A stretch of 5,119 bases of DNA from an uncultured Bacilli bacterium (lineage in GTDB: Bacteria > Bacillota_I > Bacilli_A > RF39 > UBA660). Below are positions 1 through 5,119 of the stretch, in pieces; within the stretch, counting starts at the first letter, position 1; each line of letters opens with the position of its first letter. Below the pieces are notes generated by a model. It was not told where the DNA came from, ran no database searches, and saw nothing but the letters and a program-made list of their open reading frames with translations. Made by a program: the position numbers and the translations under genes. The DNA is taken from the NCBI GenBank assembly GCA_947629075.1, contig CANRCI010000080.1:1-5119 (forward strand). Direction: 5' to 3'.

Positions 1-710
1 ACACCGATTTCAATACTTTGTGATAGATAGGAAATGTTGTATTTATCCGCTAATTCCTGTATCCATTTAGCACCAGCTCGTCCTGGAGCTACAATAACTT
101 TTTTTGCTGTGACCATTTCTTCTTTTGGGCCAACCTTAATCGTTACTTCATGTTTATCTTTTTTGATACTTTTGATATCAACTACTGTTGCACTTTCCCA
201 CATCTCGATGTTTTGAGTCTTTAAGAAATCAGTAAATTGCTTGATGTATCCCGGTAGGTGATCACTTCCCAAATGTTTTTGTTTTATGAGTAGTAATCTA
301 GCACCACTTAGAGCAACTTTCTTCTTAATTTCTTCGGCTTCTTTCATATCGGAAGGAAAGACATCACTATCCATGTTGAATTTAGTAAATATTTTTTCTG
401 TGTCATCGATTATCTTGTAAGCTTCATCTTCACTCATATACTTGAAAAGATCACTTTTACCAAGTTTAGGAATAAAGTTTAACTTTCCATCTGAGAACGT
501 TCCCGCTCCGCCATAACCAGATAGTATTTGGCATGGCTTACAATTCATGCATTTAGTACCACGGCTGTTCATTGGACAACTTCTGTTCTCAGCAAACTTA
601 CCTTGGTCAACTAATAAAATCTTTAAATCTTTATTTTTGGTTATCAATTCGTAAGCCGAAAACAATCCGGCTGGACCAGCTCCGACGATTACGACATCGT
701 ATTTTTTCAA
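1..710 (-). CDS. FAD-dependent dehydrogenase, COG2509 type (C-terminus beyond left edge)
   Basis: This is the N-terminal 236 codons of a flavoprotein; the rest lies beyond the left edge. Residues 5-15 (DVVIVGAGPAG) form the dinucleotide-binding Rossmann loop, ending near the acidic D35 expected to hold the FAD adenosine ribose. A Cys-rich stretch follows (C45, C54, C57, C60), then GYGGAGTFSDGKL (65-77), which I recognise as typical of the poorly characterised COG2509 FAD-dependent dehydrogenases. Near the visible end, VIVAPGRAG is the usual second FAD-contacting segment. No signal peptide is visible, so it is probably cytosolic. The start is TTG at 710: it gives the standard short lead-in LKKYD before the Rossmann strand, and GGAG lies nine bases upstream; no ATG fits. 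The substrate is unknown. It is divergent from the HEPN-type gene. The fold assignment is firm; the family name rests on motif memory. Confidence 0.88.
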   Translation of the reverse strand, partial: MKKYDVVIVGAGPAGLFSAYELITKNKDLKILLVDQGKFAENRSCPMNSRGTKCMNCKPCQILSGYGGAGTFSDGKLNFIPKLGKSDLFKYMSEDEAYKIIDDTEKIFTKFNMDSDVFPSDMKEAEEIKKKVALSGARLLLIKQKHLGSDHLPGYIKQFTDFLKTQNIEMWESATVVDIKSIKKDKHEVTIKVGPKEEMVTAKKVIVAPGRAGAKWIQELADKYNISYLSQSIEIG

Positions 711-719
711 TTATATCAA

Positions 720-723
720 CTCC
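720..723 (-). promoter_or_regulatory. Shine-Dalgarno GGAG for the TTG start
   Basis: On the minus strand GGAG is followed by nine bases and then TTG at 710. It supports a TTG start for the flavoprotein, since no in-frame ATG precedes the Rossmann strand. Confidence 0.6.
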
Positions 724-729
724 ATTATC

Positions 730-735
730 ATTATA
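730..735 (-). promoter_or_regulatory. Possible -10 box for the flavoprotein gene
   Basis: The minus strand reads TATAAT here. No good -35 box lies 16-18 bases upstream and there is no TG extension. Transcription from it would start almost on the GGAG site, leaving a very short leader. The real promoter may lie further right, overlapping the plus-strand one, where TATTAT is read on the minus strand at 772-777. Treat this as tentative. Confidence 0.3.
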
Positions 736-737
736 TC

Positions 738-753
738 TTAAAACCAGTTTAAA
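738..753. promoter_or_regulatory. Imperfect 16-bp palindrome in the divergent promoter
   Basis: TTAAAACCAGTTTAAA pairs at six of eight positions around its centre: the AAAC/GTTT arms and the outer TT/AA pair, with mismatches at the central C/A and at 740/751. It covers the -35 region of the plus-strand promoter and lies just upstream of the possible minus-strand -10 box, a sensible position for an operator controlling both genes. In DNA this AT-rich such palindromes also arise by chance, and no repressor gene is visible. Confidence 0.25.
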
Positions 754-776
754 TAAAACAAAATAATTGTTATAAT
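748..776 (+). promoter_or_regulatory. Sigma-A-type promoter with extended -10 for the HEPN-type gene
   Basis: A perfect TATAAT (771-776) is preceded by TG one base upstream (768-769), giving an extended -10 TGTTATAAT. TTTAAA (748-753), four of six matches to the -35 consensus, lies 17 bases upstream. Transcription should start near 783, leaving about 24 bases of leader before the ATG at 807. Confidence 0.75.
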
Positions 777-794
777 AGTGAGTAGATGAAGTTT

Positions 795-802
795 AGAGGT
801 GA
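795..802 (+). promoter_or_regulatory. Shine-Dalgarno that fixes the HEPN-type start at 807
   Basis: AGAGGTGA contains GAGGTGA, a perfect complement to the 16S rRNA 3' end, four bases before ATG 807. The in-frame ATG at 786 lies upstream of this site and only about three bases past the predicted transcription start, so it is unlikely to be used. Confidence 0.8.
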
Positions 803-806
803 ATTT

Positions 807-2846
807 ATGGACGACATTAAGAATGCTGAAGAAAGTAAATACAACCGTGAAATAATTAATGATTTTATTACTAATAAAGATGGGATAACAGAGAAATTAT
901 ACGAGCTATTTCTACATACTTTTACTACGGATGAGACGTTTAAAAACAAATGTTTAGAAATTAGTAATATCGTGGAAAAGTGTTATGGCAATCCACCACT
1001 TTACCATGAGTTTTCAGAAAAAATTAATGAACTAGAGAAACAACAGAATGTAAATGGCGATGTCGGTTTAATTTCCAAGTTTTCTTTAGATGATAGAATT
1101 AAGTATGAAAGTAATATCTATTTTTGTATGGGACTTATGTTTATCGAAAGTATTGTAGCTTATAATAATGATCCTTCAACTGTTACGAAAATTCGTAATA
1201 ATCTTTTCATCCATTATTTTAGTGATATTAGATTTAATAAAACTCTTACACATTTCAAACACATTTTTGATTCTCTAGCTACTGATGATTTAGTTTACGA
1301 TATCGATGAATTAGATGAGCATACGAAAAAGACATATTTTTTAAGTGCTTATTTTAAAAATGAACAAAAATATGCCTTTGAACTTTTAAATTCCATCGAT
1401 GATGTATCAGAAAAAAATTATTTTCGAGGTCTTCTTTACTATAAGGATGAGGATTATGATAAAGCTCTTAAATATTTAAATCATAAGAGTATTGATGAGA
1501 ATAGTCCAGATATAAATTCGATTAGAATTACCAAATTATTATGTTATGCCAATCTTGGTGACGTCGAAAGTTTCAATAATGTTCTTAGAGAGGTTGATCA
1601 GATAGATTACTATCTAACTAAATACTTAGAAATGCTTCTCATCATAAATAGTGATAAAGAAATAAAATTACCAAAAATTAAAACGGTTAAATCTTTAGAA
1701 TATTATAACGATTTTACTAACTTTTTTATGAAAGTAATTTACGATGTATATGAAAGATTATACGATTACAAAATTGCTTATTTAAGTAGTGATGGTACTA
1801 TTGGAAAAAAGGATTTACAAGAAGTTGCGGGAGAAAGGGACATTCTAGCTCTTCAAAAGGGACTTATCTCTTTTTATCCAAAACAAGCTACTAAGATGAT
1901 TAAAAGTATTTTAGAATGGGATCTCGATGTCGATAAACTTAGAACTAAGGTAGTTAAGATCGTTACTAAAGTAGTCAGTGAACATTTAAAGATAGCTAAT
2001 GTCTTGTGTGATTATTTAATTTTCTTGTATCGCATCGGAGAAATAGATACTTTCTATAAGATTGGTATTACTAATCTAGATAATTTAATGACGTCAGACG
2101 TTGTCGTACCTGATAATAAGGTTTCTCATGTGTTATCACTGTTATATTTTGAATCACTATCCAACGGTATGGAAAATGAAGCTTTGGCTAACTATGTCGA
2201 ATATCACCAAATTGAAAAGTTAGATGTTAAACCGCAAAAAGTAGCTGAGATTTTATCTCCGAAAGGACAGTTAGCTTTTAAAGAAGCCGAATGGATTTTT
2301 AATCAGAGCCAAAAAGAGGATTACGGTTGGAAGGATGCTGGTTCTATTTCCCTTGCTTACTACAAAATTGTCGAGTTAGAGTTTAACGATTACCTTTCAT
2401 CTATTTTCGATGTTACCAACTATCAAGAACTTAAAGATTGTTGTCATGAAGCTAGGATGACGAGTGATAATAAGACTTTGTATAAACAATGGGATGGCAT
2501 TCTCGACAAACTTCACGAAATGGAGAAAAATCGTGCTGGTGCTTCTAGTGATTTAGTACCACATTTAATGTTAAATAAAATAAACAATATCATGCTTTTA
2601 CTACATGACGAAGAAGAGTCTTTTGCCAAACATTTTAAAGAAGTATTGGTTAAGGGATTGCAAAAACGTTTTAAAGATCCTTTAGAAGTTATGAAGATAA
2701 TGGAAAAATATACTACACCAGAATATGTTCGTGATTATCGTAATCCACCAGCTCATGCCAAATATTTACATTATGATAAGGCTTGTGAGTGCCGTCAAGT
2801 TGTTATCGACTTGTTCTACAACGAAATAAAACCGATAATTAAATAG
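807..2846 (+). CDS. TPR-like helical-repeat protein with C-terminal HEPN-type domain
   Basis: A 679-residue soluble protein with no signal peptide or membrane segment; I do not recognise a named family. Residues 1-480 look mostly alpha-helical. Residues 199-226 resemble a TPR unit (GLLYYKDEDYDKALKYLN at 208-225), followed by a second helix pair (CYANLGDVESFNNVL). The last 190 residues read like a HEPN domain: a helix near 496-530 with YYKIVELE (518-525), then more helices, then RNPPAH (R645 to H650), which fits the Rx4-6H catalytic motif of HEPN ribonucleases, with the usual Asn after the Arg and a closing helix (DKACECRQVVIDLFYNEI). By family knowledge such proteins often cut RNA in phage defence or toxin systems, but some HEPN domains are non-catalytic. 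Starting at 807 uses the strong Shine-Dalgarno site; an ATG at 786 would add seven residues. It has its own promoter and no clear terminator after it. Confidence 0.8.
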   Translation: MDDIKNAEESKYNREIINDFITNKDGITEKLYELFLHTFTTDETFKNKCLEISNIVEKCYGNPPLYHEFSEKINELEKQQNVNGDVGLISKFSLDDRIKYESNIYFCMGLMFIESIVAYNNDPSTVTKIRNNLFIHYFSDIRFNKTLTHFKHIFDSLATDDLVYDIDELDEHTKKTYFLSAYFKNEQKYAFELLNSIDDVSEKNYFRGLLYYKDEDYDKALKYLNHKSIDENSPDINSIRITKLLCYANLGDVESFNNVLREVDQIDYYLTKYLEMLLIINSDKEIKLPKIKTVKSLEYYNDFTNFFMKVIYDVYERLYDYKIAYLSSDGTIGKKDLQEVAGERDILALQKGLISFYPKQATKMIKSILEWDLDVDKLRTKVVKIVTKVVSEHLKIANVLCDYLIFLYRIGEIDTFYKIGITNLDNLMTSDVVVPDNKVSHVLSLLYFESLSNGMENEALANYVEYHQIEKLDVKPQKVAEILSPKGQLAFKEAEWIFNQSQKEDYGWKDAGSISLAYYKIVELEFNDYLSSIFDVTNYQELKDCCHEARMTSDNKTLYKQWDGILDKLHEMEKNRAGASSDLVPHLMLNKINNIMLLLHDEEESFAKHFKEVLVKGLQKRFKDPLEVMKIMEKYTTPEYVRDYRNPPAHAKYLHYDKACECRQVVIDLFYNEIKPIIK

Positions 2847-2868
2847 CAATAGTCCGGTTCTGTTATGG

Positions 2869-2897
2869 TTTACAAAAAACCTAATTTGTTATAAAAT
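2869..2897 (+). promoter_or_regulatory. Promoter for the acyltransferase gene
   Basis: TTTACA (2869-2874, five of six matches to the -35 consensus) is followed after 17 bases by TAAAAT (2892-2897, five of six). An overlapping reading gives an extended -10, TGTTATAAA (2887-2895), with a 15-base spacer. Either reading puts the transcription start near 2902-2904, downstream of the HEPN-type stop codon, so this gene can be expressed alone. Confidence 0.6.
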
Positions 2898-2912
2898 AAG
2901 AACCATTAATGC

Positions 2913-2918
2913 GGGGGA
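2913..2918 (+). promoter_or_regulatory. Shine-Dalgarno GGGGGA for the acyltransferase start at 2927
   Basis: GGGGGA lies eight bases before ATG 2927. The in-frame ATG at 2909 sits before it, has no ribosome binding site of its own and is only a few bases past the predicted transcription start. This decides the start in favour of 2927. Confidence 0.65.
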
Positions 2919-2926
2919 TAGTAGTT

Positions 2927-4069
2927 ATGAGTAGTAGTAAGATAAGACAATCAAATATTGAATTGATGCGTATAATTTCGATGTTATTTATAATTATATG
3001 GCATATTTTAGTACACGGTAGAGTATTTTATAACTTAAATAATCCAACATTAGAAGTGATATTGCGATTGGTAGATTTCCTAGTAGTAGTCCATGTCAAT
3101 TCTTTTGTATTAGCTACTGGATATTTTCAAATAAAAAGTAACTTTAAGCAGAGTAAAGTTTGGGCTCTTTTAAATGCTAGCTTATTTTACCGCATAGTTA
3201 TCATGATGATTTTTATGTACTTTGGAATAAGTACTTTTACTAAAGTTGATGTAATGAAAAACTTCTTTATATTTGATACTGTAGAATATTGGTTCTTGAA
3301 GTGTTATTTAGTTTTGTATTTTATATCACCGTTTTTAAACAGTTATGTAAAGCACGCTAATAAAAAAGAACATGGTAAATTATTAGCTGTATTATTTATC
3401 TTTTTAGCATTAGTACCATATCTTACTAATGGTCAAACTTTTTACAATAGTGGTTATTCACTATATAGTTTTGTTTTCTTATATTTGGTGGGAGCTTATC
3501 TTAGAAAATATCCTCTTAGAGAAAGCTACATTTTTAAAAACTTAAGTTTACCACTATTTAGAACAATTTTAATAGGAATATTTTTAGGTTGTGCTTTTTC
3601 AAATTATCTTTTATATTTCTTTTCCGGTCATATGGTTTTACTAAATTCTATTTTTAAAGAAATTTTTAGTGCTTTTAGATCTAATGCTCTCGTCTATAGT
3701 AATCCGTTTGTAGTTATCCAGTCAGTTGCTTATTTTCTAATTTTTGATACCTTAAAGTTACAAAGTAAATTCATTAATAAAATTGCCGGTACGGTCATTG
3801 GGGTTTATCTAATTCATGATAATAGTTTGGTCCGTAAGACACTTTATAAATTTTTAAGAATTGATAATGGTCCAATAACATCTTATACTTTTTTAATTCA
3901 TATTCTATTAGTGGCGTTGTTGATTTTAGTAGTCTGTGTAATTATTGAAACTTTGCGAAAAACGATTTTTAAATTTATTTATAATTGGAAAATATCGCGA
4001 TGTATTAGAGAAAGGTATTATAAATTTTGTGATGAATTCTTTAAGAGTCGTAAAGTTTTTGATGTTTAG
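2927..4069 (+). CDS. Acyltransferase 3 family membrane protein (OafA/WecH-like)
   Basis: A 380-residue integral membrane protein with about ten hydrophobic segments. It opens with the family signature RQSNIELMRIISMLFIIIWH: R15 and the likely catalytic H26 in the first membrane helix. NSFVLATGYF (58-67) matches the conserved second-helix segment ending in Gly-Tyr-Phe. EYWFLKCYLVLYFISPFLN (from E120) and VYLIHDN (293-299) are further family hallmarks, and the C-terminal 35 residues are basic and cytosolic. Members move acyl groups, usually acetyl, onto surface polysaccharide, peptidoglycan or teichoic-type sugars; the acceptor cannot be read from sequence. No glycosyltransferase or polymer-synthesis gene is adjacent, so it may modify a polymer made elsewhere. 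The length is normal for a stand-alone member without an extracellular SGNH domain. It is more AT-rich than the flanking genes in the lines I counted. The start at 2927 follows the GGGGGA site. Confidence 0.9.
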   Translation: MSSSKIRQSNIELMRIISMLFIIIWHILVHGRVFYNLNNPTLEVILRLVDFLVVVHVNSFVLATGYFQIKSNFKQSKVWALLNASLFYRIVIMMIFMYFGISTFTKVDVMKNFFIFDTVEYWFLKCYLVLYFISPFLNSYVKHANKKEHGKLLAVLFIFLALVPYLTNGQTFYNSGYSLYSFVFLYLVGAYLRKYPLRESYIFKNLSLPLFRTILIGIFLGCAFSNYLLYFFSGHMVLLNSIFKEIFSAFRSNALVYSNPFVVIQSVAYFLIFDTLKLQSKFINKIAGTVIGVYLIHDNSLVRKTLYKFLRIDNGPITSYTFLIHILLVALLILVVCVIIETLRKTIFKFIYNWKISRCIRERYYKFCDEFFKSRKVFDV

Positions 4070-4088
4070 AATACATTAAGCGTTTTTG

Positions 4089-4097
4089 TGTTATAAT
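4089..4097 (+). promoter_or_regulatory. Extended -10 promoter for the PepSY gene
   Basis: TGTTATAAT is a perfect extended -10 element, 20 bases after the acyltransferase stop codon. No convincing -35 box lies at 16-18 bases; extended -10 promoters often lack one. Transcription should start near 4104, just before the ribosome binding site, giving a leader of about 18 bases. Confidence 0.55.
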
Positions 4098-4106
4098 GGT
4101 TGTAGA

Positions 4107-4113
4107 GAAGAGG
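4107..4113 (+). promoter_or_regulatory. Shine-Dalgarno GAAGAGG for a GTG start
   Basis: GAAGAGG lies eight bases before GTG 4122. The longer reading frame from TTG 4086 would begin inside the promoter's extended -10 element, which makes that start untenable. Confidence 0.65.
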
Positions 4114-4121
4114 TTGATACA

Positions 4122-4544
4122 GTGAAAAAGAATCATGTAATAATTATCATTTTATCGTTTGTTATCGTGTTATTGTTAATACTTTGCGCTGTTTTATATT
4201 TAAAAAATGAAATTGATGATGATAGGTATGAAAGAGCTGAATCATCAAATCAAAGTAGTAGTGTAAACAATAATTATGATAATCAGTCCAGTGATGGCGT
4301 TAAAAGTGATCATGATGTAAATGATGATAACGAGGATTACATATCTCGTGATAAGGCTTTGCAGATCGCTCTAGATAGTTTAAATATCAATAAGAGTGAC
4401 ATATATGATTTAGATAATGATTTAGAATATAAATATGGTGTTGAAGTTTATGAAATAGATTTTAAATATAATCGCTATGAATACGACTTTTATATCAATG
4501 CAAAGACGGGAGAAATAGTTAAATCTTTTAAAGAAAGAGATTAG
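4122..4544 (+). CDS. Single-pass membrane protein with extracytoplasmic PepSY domain
   Basis: A 140-residue protein. Residues 2-5 are basic (KKNH) and residues 6-27 are one hydrophobic helix, so it should be anchored with its N-terminus inside. C22 is preceded by Leu-Ile-Leu, which is not a lipobox, so I do not call it a lipoprotein. Residues 30-70 are a flexible Ser/Asn/Asp-rich acidic linker. From about 73 to 138 lies a PepSY domain: YISRDKALQIALDSLNI, then the strand pattern GVEVYEIDFKYNRYEYDFYI and the closing NAKTGEIVKSF, all standard for the family. PepSY domains are thought to inhibit peptidases or modulate envelope proteins; the partner here is unknown. It starts with GTG chosen by the GAAGAGG site, has its own promoter after a 52-base gap, and ends at a strong terminator. 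It is not fused to a peptidase or kinase. Confidence 0.88.
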   Translation: MKKNHVIIIILSFVIVLLLILCAVLYLKNEIDDDRYERAESSNQSSSVNNNYDNQSSDGVKSDHDVNDDNEDYISRDKALQIALDSLNINKSDIYDLDNDLEYKYGVEVYEIDFKYNRYEYDFYINAKTGEIVKSFKERD

Positions 4545-4556
4545 TACTGTTAGATT

Positions 4557-4594
4557 AAAAGATGTCAAAACTTCTTGATATCTTTTTATATTTT
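4557..4594 (+). terminator. Rho-independent terminator after the PepSY gene
   Basis: AAAAGATGTCAA (4557-4568) pairs with TTGATATCTTTT (4575-4586) in a 12-bp stem with one G-U pair (4564/4579) and a six-base loop, followed by a T-rich tail to 4594. It lies 12 bases after the stop codon and should end transcripts from the acyltransferase and PepSY genes. On the minus strand the U-tract is short, so it is mainly one-directional. Confidence 0.85.
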
Positions 4595-4615
4595 AAAAGC
4601 TATTACTTATTTAGT

Positions 4616-4622
4616 AGAGGAG
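4616..4622 (+). promoter_or_regulatory. Shine-Dalgarno AGAGGAG for the TtcA-type gene
   Basis: AGAGGAG is a strong site, but ten bases separate it from ATG 4633, slightly long. No better in-frame start lies nearby, and the protein begins with the expected short helix before the PP-loop. The promoter must lie between the terminator and this site; I see only weak candidates (TTTATA at 4585-4590 with TATTTA at 4608-4613). Confidence 0.6.
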
Positions 4623-4632
4623 TTAAAACGGA

Positions 4633-5119
4633 ATGGAAAGATATAAAGAAATAGAGAGAAGTATAATTAAGAAATATCGCCGTGAGATTTGGAGTAAATT
4701 TGTTAGAGCAGTCCAAAATTACGAACTTATAAAAGAAGGCGACAATATCATGGTTTGTATCAGTGGGGGTAAAGATTCTTTTTTACTTGCTAAATGCGTT
4801 CAGGAATTACAAAGGCATAGCAAAATTAAATTCAATGCTCATTACGTTGTAATGGATCCGGGATACAATGATGACAATCGCAACTTTATATTAGAAAATG
4901 CCAAGATTTTAAACATTCCCATCGAAATGTTTCAAAGTGATATTTTTAATGTAGTTGACAAAGTCGCTTCTAAAAGTCCATGTTATCTATGTGCTAGAAT
5001 GCGAAGAGGGTATCTATATAGTAAAGCTCAAGAACTGGGGTGTAATAAGATTGCTTTAGGACATCATTTTAACGATGTCATCGAGACGACCCTTCTTTCT
5101 CTGCTTTATGGAGCAGAGA
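4633..5119 (+). CDS. ttcA: TtcA-type PP-loop tRNA thiolation enzyme (C-terminus beyond right edge)
   Basis: This is the N-terminal 162 codons of an N-type PP-loop ATPase; the gene continues past the right edge. SGGKDS (44-49) is the PP-loop that binds ATP and adenylates the target base. PCYLCARMRRG (116-126) carries the C117-x2-C120 pair that in TtcA helps hold the [4Fe-4S] cluster and persulfide sulfur, and LGHHFNDVIETTLL (from L142) is the conserved segment after it. TtcA makes 2-thiocytidine at position 32 of certain tRNAs. The CxxC pair argues against TilS (tRNA-Ile lysidine synthetase), its main relative. In Bacillota this branch is commonly labelled TtcA-like and the exact base modified is not certain. 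The third cluster cysteine would lie beyond the window. It is cytosolic and separated from the PepSY gene by a terminator, so it is a separate transcription unit. Confidence 0.88.
   Translation, partial: MERYKEIERSIIKKYRREIWSKFVRAVQNYELIKEGDNIMVCISGGKDSFLLAKCVQELQRHSKIKFNAHYVVMDPGYNDDNRNFILENAKILNIPIEMFQSDIFNVVDKVASKSPCYLCARMRRGYLYSKAQELGCNKIALGHHFNDVIETTLLSLLYGAE

Noticed and set aside
34..216. 60-codon plus-strand open frame
   Set aside because: It lies wholly antisense to the flavoprotein gene, whose minus-strand translation shows clear family motifs, and it has no ribosome binding site or recognisable domain.
572..766. 64-codon plus-strand open frame
   Set aside because: It is antisense to the start of the flavoprotein gene and runs across the divergent promoter; its product shows no domain.
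786..806. Upstream ATG start for the HEPN-type gene
   Set aside because: It lies about three bases past the predicted transcription start and upstream of the strong GAGGTGA site that serves ATG 807.
2856..2904. Inverted repeat GGTTCT/AGAACC, and a small GGTTT/AAACC hairpin inside it, as a terminator of the HEPN-type gene
   Set aside because: The outer arms are six bases with a 37-base loop, the inner stem is five bases, neither is followed by a T-run, and the region overlaps the acyltransferase promoter.
4086..4121. TTG start giving a 152-residue PepSY protein
   Set aside because: It would overlap the extended -10 element, and the residues it adds precede the natural basic start of the membrane anchor; GTG 4122 has a good ribosome binding site.
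4122..4200. Lipoprotein signal in the PepSY protein
   Set aside because: Cys22 is preceded by Leu-Ile-Leu, which lacks the small residue needed at -1, so a plain membrane anchor is more likely.
1..5119. CRISPR array, tRNA or rRNA genes, insertion sequences
   Set aside because: I saw no regularly spaced direct repeats, no cloverleaf-like conserved tRNA arms, no rRNA segments and no transposase motifs; coding genes fill nearly all the window.

Overview
The window looks like a stretch of chromosome from a low-GC Gram-positive bacterium (Bacillota). Supporting signs are AT-rich DNA, purine-rich Shine-Dalgarno sites close to perfect for Bacillota (GAGGTGA, AGAGGAG), TATAAT-type promoters with extended -10 elements, and TTG and GTG starts. 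TGG encodes Trp and no reading frame needs TGA to be read through, so the standard bacterial code applies. I cannot name the genus.

Layout. Bases 1-710, minus strand: the N-terminal 236 codons of a COG2509-type FAD-dependent dehydrogenase that runs off the left edge. Bases 711-806: a divergent promoter region. Bases 807-2846, plus strand: a 679-residue cytosolic helical protein with TPR-like repeats and a C-terminal RNPPAH motif, which fits a HEPN ribonuclease-type domain. Bases 2927-4069, plus strand: a 380-residue multi-pass acyltransferase-3 (OafA/WecH-like) protein. Bases 4122-4544, plus strand: a 140-residue single-pass membrane protein with an extracytoplasmic PepSY domain, followed by a clear Rho-independent terminator (4557-4594). 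Bases 4633-5119, plus strand: the N-terminal 162 codons of a TtcA-type PP-loop tRNA thiolation enzyme that runs off the right edge. There is no tRNA, rRNA, CRISPR array or insertion sequence, and no gap without a gene exceeds 300 bases.

How the genes relate. The two edge genes are of core-metabolism or tRNA-modification type. The three genes between them look like accessory cargo: an HEPN-type protein, a cell-envelope acyltransferase and a small surface-exposed PepSY protein. All three lie on the plus strand, and each is preceded by its own likely promoter with the same TGTTATAA extended -10 core, so they read as neighbouring single-gene units with possible read-through rather than one tight operon. 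The most interesting item is the HEPN-type protein. Its architecture, a long helical-repeat N-terminal part with a C-terminal RNase-type motif, is one used by RNA-targeting defence or toxin proteins. The sequence alone does not prove that role, and I see no partner antitoxin or other defence gene beside it.
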